From positions 1-26,487 of the forward strand of contig CAKTIH010000014.1 in NCBI GenBank assembly GCA_934565615.1: 26,487 bases of DNA, given 5' to 3'. The stretch is from an uncultured Oscillospiraceae bacterium. Lineage in GTDB: Bacteria; Bacillota; Clostridia; Oscillospirales; Oscillospiraceae. Position 1 is the first letter of the stretch. Each line of letters opens with the position of its first letter. Below are positions 7,258 to 12,813 of the stretch, piece after piece. Position numbers and translations under genes: made by a program. The notes beneath the pieces are model-generated. The model saw only the letters and a program-made list of their open reading frames with translations, was not told where the DNA came from and did no database searches.

Positions 7258-8658
7258 TTGAAAAACGTATCCATCAAAAAACTGGTCTGTGGTCTGCTCG
7301 GTGTTATCCTCGGATTGATCATCGGCACCCTGACCCCGCCCGCTGAGCTGACCGCTGAGAGCATGCGCTATCTCGGCCTGCTTGTATGGTTCATCTGCTG
7401 GATGGTCGGCGGCGTAATGCCTGACTTCATGACCGGTCTTGCCTTCCTCGTGCTGGCCGTGCTCTTCAAGCTCACCGACTTCACCTCCGCTTTTGGCCCC
7501 TTTGCCGGCACGACCACGTGGCTCCTCGTCGGCGCCTTCGGTGTCGGCGCGATGCTGAGCAAAACCGGCGTGCTCAAGAGAATAGCCTATGTTATCATGC
7601 AGATCTTCCCGGGCTCCTACACCGGCCAGATGCTCGCACTCTACACTGCCGGCATTATCGTCAGCCCCATGATGCCTTCCATCACCGCGAAGGCAGCTCT
7701 TATGACCCCGCTCTCCATCCCCGCTGCAGAAGCCTTTGGCTTTGAGAAGAACAGCAAGGGCGCGACCGGCCTGTTCCTTTCCTCCTACTGGTCCGCCGGT
7801 ATCCTCGGCAACTTCTTCTTCACCGGCTGCGTTTATGTCGGCACCATGATGGCATACCTCGATGACGAGACTCTTGCCCTGCTCAACTTCTGGTCCTGGC
7901 TCAAGTTCTTCTGGCCGTTCCTGCTTGTTTTCGCTGTCGGCGGCTTCTTCCTCATCCGCCTTCTGTACCAGCCCAAGGATTGCCAGCCCCTTCCCCAGGG
8001 CTTCGTAAAGGAAAAGCTCAAGGAGCTCGGACCCATGAGCCGCGATGAGAAGCTCAGCCTTATCATCCTTGCGATCATGGTCGCAGGCTGGCTCACCGCA
8101 AGCCTGACCGGTATCTCCGTCACTATGTGGTCCGTCATCGGCCTTATTCTGATGGGCGCATTCGGCATCTTCAAGCCGGCCGATTTCGGCGCACGTATCC
8201 CCTGGACGATAATCGCTCTCGTTGCATCCATCTCCACTCTGGCCTCCCTCATGGGCACCTATGGCATTCCCGCATGGCTCACCAGCGTTCTCGCTCCCGT
8301 GCTTGGCCCTGTTGCCTCCAGCCAGGTCCTGCTCATTATCGCTATCGGCGTTGTCGTGTTTGCACTCCGCTGGGGCGTTGCATCCATGTTCACCTCCGGC
8401 GCGCTTATCTATGCGCTCTTTGCAGGTCTCGGCGCAGCGCTTGGCATGAACACCCTCGTCGTCGTGTTCATCGGCTACATGGGCGTTCAGTGCTGGCCCT
8501 TCGGCGCATACAACGCCACTCTTATGGCCGGTCTCGGCGCGGTCAACGGCTATGTGGAGTTCAATAAGATCCAGAAGCTCACCTTCGTTTACAGCGCACT
8601 GGTCATCGTTGCGGCGCTTGTCAACCTGCCCATCTGGAAGCTCGTTGGCCTCTGCTGA
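7258..8658 (+). CDS. DASS/SLC13-type anion:sodium symporter
   Basis: Seen: about 466 residues, hydrophobic throughout, with roughly 11-12 membrane segments. SPMMPSITAKAALMTPLSIP and the C-terminal FTSGALIYALFAGLGAALGM and VQCWPFGAYNATLMAGLGAV stretches fit the divalent anion:sodium symporter family (CitT/SdcS/YbhI-like). Known: these carry di- and tricarboxylates, sulfate and some other organic anions. It is the only transporter in the cluster, so the substrate is likely an anionic acid rather than a betaine. Start: I chose the TTG at 7258, 8 bases after AGGAG; an in-frame GTG at 7249 overlaps that same ribosome site and is unlikely. Only 2 ATA isoleucine codons were seen across the gene, which suggests high expression. 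Confidence 0.88.
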   Translation: MKNVSIKKLVCGLLGVILGLIIGTLTPPAELTAESMRYLGLLVWFICWMVGGVMPDFMTGLAFLVLAVLFKLTDFTSAFGPFAGTTTWLLVGAFGVGAMLSKTGVLKRIAYVIMQIFPGSYTGQMLALYTAGIIVSPMMPSITAKAALMTPLSIPAAEAFGFEKNSKGATGLFLSSYWSAGILGNFFFTGCVYVGTMMAYLDDETLALLNFWSWLKFFWPFLLVFAVGGFFLIRLLYQPKDCQPLPQGFVKEKLKELGPMSRDEKLSLIILAIMVAGWLTASLTGISVTMWSVIGLILMGAFGIFKPADFGARIPWTIIALVASISTLASLMGTYGIPAWLTSVLAPVLGPVASSQVLLIIAIGVVVFALRWGVASMFTSGALIYALFAGLGAALGMNTLVVVFIGYMGVQCWPFGAYNATLMAGLGAVNGYVEFNKIQKLTFVYSALVIVAALVNLPIWKLVGLC

Positions 8659-8697
8659 TCGCATCACCTGATATATCTGAAAAAAGGAGACAAACAT

Positions 8698-9369
8698 ATG
8701 CATTACAATACCGAGCTGAACAACCACGGTCTCAAGGCAGATCCGTTCAAGGCCTGTGTCGGCCCCCGTCCCATCGCGTGGATATCCACCGTCAGCGCGG
8801 ACGGCGTAGACAATCTCGCCCCCTTCAGCCAGTTCAACAATCTCAGCTATAATCCCCCTATGGTCATGATCTCTTTCCAGCCCACCGGCACGGAAGAGGA
8901 AGCCTGCAAGAAGGACACCCTCGTCAACATCGAGGAGACCGGCAGCTTCGTTTACAACATGGTTCCCTATGCGCTCAAGGATAAGATGAACATCACGGCT
9001 ATCCCCAGCCACGATCTCGACGAGTGGGAAGCGGCAGGTCTGACCAAGGCCGATTCCATCCAGGTCCCCGCAAAGCGCGTTGCGGAGTCTCCCATCCAGT
9101 TCGAGTGCGAATACGTTCAGACGATCCACTTCCCCAGCAAGAGCAAGAAGGGCGTCATAGACATGGTCATCGCTAAAGTCGTCGAAGTCCACATTGACGA
9201 CGATGTCCTCACTCCCGACGGCAAGATCGACTTCCTGAAGATCAAGCCTCTCGGCCGCATGGGCTATTGGGATTACACCTACGTGAACGACGTGTTCTCT
9301 ATGGCCATTCCGGGGCTCACTGCCGCGCAGATGTCCGGCATGGGCGGCGACAGGCTCAAGAAGGACTGA
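8698..9369 (+). CDS. Flavin-reductase-like FMN-binding split-barrel protein, copy 2
   Basis: Seen: 223 residues, clearly related to the copy before the transporter: NHGLKADPFKACVGPRPIAW, STVSADGVDNLAPFSQFNNL, KRVAESPIQFECEY, then KIKPLGRMGYWDY. ATG follows AAAAAAGGAG with good spacing; the 39-base gap from the transporter suggests one transcript. Family function as for copy 1: FMN binding with NAD(P)H:flavin or electron-carrier activity. The N-terminal HGLxxxPFK form is the commoner family pattern, so this may be the more typical member, with copy 1 the divergent one. Keeping two copies on either side of a transporter suggests two partner proteins or a heterodimer. A strong terminator follows 12 bases after the stop. 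Codon use is as biased as in its two neighbours. Confidence 0.86.
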   Translation: MHYNTELNNHGLKADPFKACVGPRPIAWISTVSADGVDNLAPFSQFNNLSYNPPMVMISFQPTGTEEEACKKDTLVNIEETGSFVYNMVPYALKDKMNITAIPSHDLDEWEAAGLTKADSIQVPAKRVAESPIQFECEYVQTIHFPSKSKKGVIDMVIAKVVEVHIDDDVLTPDGKIDFLKIKPLGRMGYWDYTYVNDVFSMAIPGLTAAQMSGMGGDRLKKD

Positions 9370-9381
9370 TATCAAAATAAG

Positions 9382-9427
9382 AAAAAGCTTCCGGCAAAGG
9401 CATAAGCTGATTTGCCGGAAGCTTTTT
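9382..9427 (+). terminator. Strong rho-independent terminator (or attenuator) inside the cluster
   Basis: A perfect 17-bp stem: AAAAAGCTTCCGGCAAA (9382-9398) pairs with TTTGCCGGAAGCTTTTT (9411-9427) around a 12-base loop, ending in five Ts. It lies between two genes in the same direction and stops only 20 bases before the next ATG, which leaves no room for a separate promoter downstream. Thioesterase and CoA-transferase 2 must therefore depend on read-through or on a promoter overlapping the hairpin. Confidence 0.9.
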
Positions 9428-9447
9428 CAATTAACTGGAGGTATAAA

Positions 9448-9921
9448 ATGCCAGAAATGGACAAGGCGTTTTTCGACGCCGCAAAGGAAAATCTTAACCA
9501 CAGCAAGATAAACTATATGAACCTCGCCGGCATCATACCGGTCACGGTGGAGGAGCGCCATGTCGCAACGCGCCTGCCGGCAAACTATATGCACATGAAC
9601 CACGTCGGCATCGTTTATGCGGGAAGCTACTTCGTTTTTGCCGAGGCTTCTGGCGCTACGCTTATAAAATGCACCTATGCCGGCGCGTATGTACCGATAA
9701 TCAAAAGTGTGAATGTCGACTATGTCAAGGCGTCCAAGGGCGATCTGTTCATTGATCTCACGATAAGCGAGCAGGAAGCCGCGGAAAAGATCGCGTATAT
9801 CGAAGAGCACGGCAGAGGGCAGTACCCGATGGACATTGCCATAAGCAATTCCGACGGGGAGACATGCGCAAATGTGCACATAGTCTTTTATCTTATCAAG
9901 AAGCAGGAAGGGAACGGTTAA
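9448..9921 (+). CDS. Hotdog-fold thioesterase-like protein (PaaI / DUF4442 type)
   Basis: Seen: 157 residues with a hotdog pattern: an MNHVGIVYAGSYFVFAEASG block (50-69) corresponding to the 'N.G..hgG....ad...g' helix of PaaI-like and DUF4442 proteins, followed by strands (KSVNVDYVKASKGDLFIDLT, ANVHIVFYLIKK). Known: such proteins hydrolyse acyl-CoA thioesters; DUF4442 members are often uncharacterised. Start: ATG at 9448, preceded by CTGGAGG; an in-frame upstream ATG at 9412 falls inside the terminator hairpin and is rejected. Context: its stop abuts the second CoA-transferase (ATG at 9923), so the two are translationally coupled. Inference: it could release CoA from stalled acyl-CoAs of the pathway, or bind rather than hydrolyse the thioester. 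Confidence 0.75.
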   Translation: MPEMDKAFFDAAKENLNHSKINYMNLAGIIPVTVEERHVATRLPANYMHMNHVGIVYAGSYFVFAEASGATLIKCTYAGAYVPIIKSVNVDYVKASKGDLFIDLTISEQEAAEKIAYIEEHGRGQYPMDIAISNSDGETCANVHIVFYLIKKQEGNG

Positions 9922-9922
9922 A

Positions 9923-11113
9923 ATGGCAAAGCCTTTGGAGGGGCTCCTTGTTATAGAGCTCGCGACTTACTGGGTGGGTCCGTCTGCGGGCGCGTACCTG
10001 CGCGCACAGGGAGCGCGTGTCATCAAGATCGAGCAGCCGCCTTACGGCGACTCCACGCGGTTTTTTGCAAGGACCTGCGGCGTGCCCTATACCGATGCGG
10101 AAAACCCCATACATGATGTTTCAAACGGCGGGAAAGAGTGCATAACGCTGGATCTGAAGGATGAGGAGAACATAAAGCTGCTGCACAGGATGCTTGCAAA
10201 GGCTGACGTGTTTCTCACGAGCGTCCGGCAGGCCGGCCTTGAGCGGCTCGGCCTTGACTACGGTTCAATAAAGGATAAATATCCGCGCCTCATATACGCG
10301 CACGGTACGGCTTACGGCAAGTCCGGTCCGCTGAGCTCATATCCGGGACTGGACGCCGTCGCTTTCTTCGGGATAAACGGCATGCTGACCGACAATATGA
10401 TGACCGAGGACGGCGCGATCTGCCCTATCACCGGCATGGGCGATTTCACTACGGGCGGCTATCTGGACATCGGCATAATGACCGCGCTTTATAACCGTGA
10501 AAGGACCGGCAGGGGAGACTATGTTATGACCTCCCTGTACGGCGTCGGCGGCTGGGTGTCGCAGAACTGCGCAATAGGCACGCAGTATTATGACCCCTGG
10601 CCCAGAAGCCGCTGGACCCAAAGCCCGATGGGCCAGGCCTATAAAACGAAGGACGGCAAGTATGTTCAGATATTCGTGAACGAATATGAAAAGCGTTGGG
10701 ACGCCTTCTGCGTGGCCTTCGGGATAGAGGATCTGCATGATGACGCGCGCTTCAACACGCGCACAGCGGTGAACGATCCGGAGAACTGCCGAAAGATCGT
10801 CGAGCGCTGTGCGGAGAGCGCATTGCGGCAGACGGGCGATGAGCTGCTCGCCAAGCTCCGCGCGGGCAATATCCCGGCGTGCATAAACGGTCACTTTTCG
10901 GATAAATACAAAATACCGGAGCAGATCGAGCATAACCTTGTGAACGGGTATTTTGTCCCTCATACCTATGACGGAGAGGGCGCTTCCGGGAAGAGCGTGT
11001 ATGTCAGCCAGTTCCCGCTGTATTTTGAGAGCCAGGGAGTCACCGATGATTACGCGCGCTGCCACGCTCTGGATGAGGACAGGGAGAAGATACTCGCTGA
11101 GTTTTCGACCTGA
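9923..11113 (+). CDS. Class III CoA-transferase (CaiB/BaiF family), copy 2
   Basis: Seen: 396 residues, collinear with the first CoA-transferase of the cluster. The catalytic aspartate is again Asp174 in GMGDFTTGG. RTGRGDYVMTSLYGVGGWVS and the block from NPIHDVSNGGKEC are shared. By eye 57 of the first 80 residues match. Differences cluster around residues 18-20 (VGP here, AAT in copy 1), 41-54 and 129-133, regions that may shape the acyl pocket. Context: the ATG follows the thioesterase-like stop by one base, with an AGGAAGGGAACGG ribosome site inside that gene. A bidirectional terminator closes the transcription unit. Inference: the two enzymes either serve related acids, act on substrate and product in opposite directions, or form a heteromer. 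Confidence 0.93.
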   Translation: MAKPLEGLLVIELATYWVGPSAGAYLRAQGARVIKIEQPPYGDSTRFFARTCGVPYTDAENPIHDVSNGGKECITLDLKDEENIKLLHRMLAKADVFLTSVRQAGLERLGLDYGSIKDKYPRLIYAHGTAYGKSGPLSSYPGLDAVAFFGINGMLTDNMMTEDGAICPITGMGDFTTGGYLDIGIMTALYNRERTGRGDYVMTSLYGVGGWVSQNCAIGTQYYDPWPRSRWTQSPMGQAYKTKDGKYVQIFVNEYEKRWDAFCVAFGIEDLHDDARFNTRTAVNDPENCRKIVERCAESALRQTGDELLAKLRAGNIPACINGHFSDKYKIPEQIEHNLVNGYFVPHTYDGEGASGKSVYVSQFPLYFESQGVTDDYARCHALDEDREKILAEFST

Positions 11114-11182
11114 ACACCGTATGCGTTCCCGGGAAAGAGTTCTATAGAAAATACATCGACCGGTCAAAAATTCCGGTTCCGA

Positions 11183-11228
11183 CTAAAAATTGGGTGTACC
11201 CGTTTTTTCGGGTACACCCAGCTTTTAG
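11183..11228. terminator. Bidirectional terminator between CoA-transferase 2 and the XRE regulator
   Basis: TGGGTGTACCCG (11191-11202) pairs perfectly with CGGGTACACCCA (11209-11220) around six Ts; outside it CTAAAA (11183-11188) matches TTTTAG (11223-11228). The A/T flanks give a U-rich tail in both directions. It lies between convergent genes. Confidence 0.9.
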
Positions 11229-11240
11229 TTTATAGCCTTT

Positions 11241-11684
11241 TTATTCCCTGCGCCAGTGCCGCAGCCCGGGGACGACCGCTTCCATGTGCGCGCGTACCTG
11301 TTCGGGCGGCCAGGCCTCGCTTGCCATGTGCTCGACGCAGAAGTCGATAAGCTGCTCCGGGCTTGAATATTTGAACTCGCCGCCCGCGTAGCACCACTTG
11401 CAGTATTCCTCGTTGAGCTCACCGTCAGGCTCGGCGCTTATCGTCGAATCATCAAGCGGCATCCCGCAGCACTGGCAGACGAGCTGCTGCGGCGAGCCTA
11501 AAAGCGTGTTGATCGAAACTCTGAAAAGCTTCGACAGGAGCTTCAGTGTCTCCGTGTTCGGTACGGTCTCGCCGTTTTCCCAGCGGGAAACGGCCTGCCG
11601 GGTGACGAAAAGCTTCTCCGCAAGCTCATCCTGAGAAAGCCCCGCCTTAGTGCGCAGTTCGCGTATAACATCCTTGGTCTCCAT
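11241..11684 (-). CDS. XRE-family regulator with C-terminal zinc ribbon
   Basis: Seen: 147 residues. An XRE helix-turn-helix fills 6-60 (LRTKAGLSQDELAEKLFVTR, QAVSRWENGETVPN). A short cysteine-rich domain follows: CQCCGMPLDD (70-79) and EEYCKWCYAGG (93-103), the pattern of the 'putative zinc ribbon' domain often fused to XRE proteins in Firmicutes. ATG with GGAGGGG upstream. Context: downstream of, and in the same direction as, a putative metal permease, but with its own consensus-like promoter. Inference: the ribbon may sense a metal or redox state and control the permease; many XRE-zinc ribbon proteins remain uncharacterised, so this is tentative. Confidence 0.85.
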   Translation of the reverse strand: METKDVIRELRTKAGLSQDELAEKLFVTRQAVSRWENGETVPNTETLKLLSKLFRVSINTLLGSPQQLVCQCCGMPLDDSTISAEPDGELNEEYCKWCYAGGEFKYSSPEQLIDFCVEHMASEAWPPEQVRAHMEAVVPGLRHWRRE

Positions 11685-11729
11685 TTTGCCCCTCCATAGT
11701 CGGAATGAAAATTTAAATCATTTACTCTG

Positions 11730-11757
11730 ATTATATCAGGAATGCTCCCAAGGTCAA
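11730..11757 (-). promoter_or_regulatory. Sigma-A promoter for the XRE regulator
   Basis: Read on the minus strand: TTGACC (11757-11752), a 16-base spacer and a perfect TATAAT (11735-11730), about 45 bases before the regulator's ATG. Confidence 0.65.
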
Positions 11758-11779
11758 GCAACGCGCGGTTGCGGAGGGA

Positions 11780-12655
11780 TCACACGACCAGATTTATAAG
11801 TATACCGCTGAGCGCGCCGAGTATGAACAGCAGCGCGATGACCGTCAGGTTCTCGCGGCGGTCCTTATTCGTGCGCAGCAGCACCAGCAGGCCGATACCG
11901 GCGTTTGACAGCAGCCCCGCGAACAACCCGCCGAGCCCGATGATACCGGAGAGATACGCCTCGGTGATGACGACGGAGACGGAGCAGTTCGGGATAAGCC
12001 CGAAGAGCGCGAGCAGCAGTTCACCGACGACAGGCGTTGCGAACACTGTCGCGCCCAGACGCTCGATACCGACAAGCTCCAATATTATATTCAGCGCAAA
12101 GGTGACGGCGATAAGCATCACGGCGATCTTCACCGTGTGCTTGAGCGCCGAGAGCCACACGCTGCCCTCTTCCTCGTCACACTCGCAGTGCTCGCGTTCG
12201 CAGAAGCTGTGGATGTTTTTGGCCCGCGCGAAGAGCCGGCTGCCAAATGCGTCGACAAGGTAGCCGAGGACGATACCCATCACAGCCTTTGCCGCGACTA
12301 TCGCGGCGATCTGCCCGATGTCCGTCGCACCCTTGCCGTCGGCAAGCGAGGAGAGCATGACCGGCAGCATCTCATCCGAGGTGGCGAAGAACACTGCGAG
12401 CATTGTCCCCGCGCTTATTGAGCCGGTTGAAAACAGCGTCGCCGCCGCGCCGGATATGCCGCACTGCGGTATCGCGCCGAGCAGGCCGCCCAGCGCGGGG
12501 CCCGCCTTGCGGGAGTATGAGTGCAGTATGCCCTCGTCAAGGCGCTTGCTGTTTTCGAGCATTTCCATAAGCAGATATGCGAGAAAGAGAATGGGGATGC
12601 TCAGCGCGCCGTCCTTCAGCGCGTCAAGCGCGCAGTCGAGTATAAATTCAGTCAA
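11780..12655 (-). CDS. Putative 10-TM heavy-metal/manganese permease (ArsP_2 / DUF2899 family)
   Basis: Seen: 291 residues, mostly hydrophobic, with about 8-10 membrane segments. The repeated core motifs are GLLGAIPQCGISGAAATLFS and GLIPNCSVSVVITEAYLSG, typical of the two-repeat 'putative manganese transporter / arsenic efflux' family. A hydrophilic loop (about 148-163) holds HSFCEREHCECDEEE, a cluster of His, Cys and acidic residues that looks like a metal-binding site. Start: TTG at 12655, after AGGAG with good spacing; no nearer ATG fits the conserved start. Known: family members are predicted permeases for Mn or other heavy metals; substrate evidence is thin. Context: has its own promoter, divergent from recJ, and is followed by an XRE-zinc ribbon regulator. 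Confidence 0.8.
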   Translation of the reverse strand: MTEFILDCALDALKDGALSIPILFLAYLLMEMLENSKRLDEGILHSYSRKAGPALGGLLGAIPQCGISGAAATLFSTGSISAGTMLAVFFATSDEMLPVMLSSLADGKGATDIGQIAAIVAAKAVMGIVLGYLVDAFGSRLFARAKNIHSFCEREHCECDEEEGSVWLSALKHTVKIAVMLIAVTFALNIILELVGIERLGATVFATPVVGELLLALFGLIPNCSVSVVITEAYLSGIIGLGGLFAGLLSNAGIGLLVLLRTNKDRRENLTVIALLFILGALSGILINLVV

Positions 12656-12692
12656 TTAAAGCTTCTCCTGTGCAGATAGAATTTTGCTCTTT

Positions 12693-12721
12693 ATAGTACC
12701 TGCTGTGGTCATGTTTGTCAA
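12693..12721 (-). promoter_or_regulatory. Sigma-A promoter for the metal permease
   Basis: Read on the minus strand: a perfect TTGACA (12721-12716), a 17-base spacer and TACTAT (12698-12693, 4 of 6 matches). It is about 40 bases before the permease start. Confidence 0.6.
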
Positions 12722-12743
12722 GACTCGGCGACTTTTTTGCCTG

Positions 12744-12770
12744 ATTCTATTGAATTAGAATAAGTATTCT
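12744..12770. promoter_or_regulatory. Overlapping inverted repeats in the recJ promoter
   Basis: ATTCTA (12744-12749) and TAGAAT (12756-12761) flank the -35 element, and AGAATA (12757-12762) and TATTCT (12765-12770) sit in the spacer between -35 and -10. The shared half-site ATTCTA/AGAATA makes a nested operator-like structure in the place where a repressor would block polymerase. It resembles a Fur/PerR-type site only loosely. Confidence 0.35.
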
Positions 12771-12778
12771 GGTATTAT
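12750..12778 (+). promoter_or_regulatory. Sigma-A promoter for recJ
   Basis: TTGAAT (12750-12755), a 17-base spacer and TATTAT (12773-12778, 5 of 6 matches), 36 bases before the recJ ATG. Confidence 0.6.
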
Positions 12779-12813
12779 TAATTATTAAAAAATATTTGAG
12801 AAGAGTAAAATAG

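Noticed and set aside
6499..9375. A 958-codon open frame on the minus strand spanning three genes and their spacers
   Set aside because: It is codon-aligned antisense to three recognisable plus-strand genes, which all lie in the same frame and lack TTA, CTA and TCA codons. The predicted protein is Asp/Glu/Gly/His-rich with no family resemblance. It is a by-product of codon bias.
9412..9447. Upstream ATG for the thioesterase-like gene
   Set aside because: It lies in the terminator hairpin and has no ribosome site; the ATG at 9448 follows CTGGAGG.
559..11113. Assigning the cluster to carnitine, phenyllactate or itaconate metabolism
   Set aside because: No BCCT carnitine carrier, no CaiD/CaiE, no 2-hydroxyacyl-CoA dehydratase and no citramalyl-CoA lyase is present; the shared families alone do not name the substrate.
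11730..11757. MerR-type operator, suggested by TTGACCTTGGGAG in the XRE promoter
   Set aside because: Spacing is 16 bases, not the 19-20 of MerR-controlled promoters, and the dyad is not completed.
11758..11772. GCAAC/GTTGC mini-hairpin as a terminator of the metal permease
   Set aside because: Only 5 bp with no T-run on the minus strand; too weak to call.
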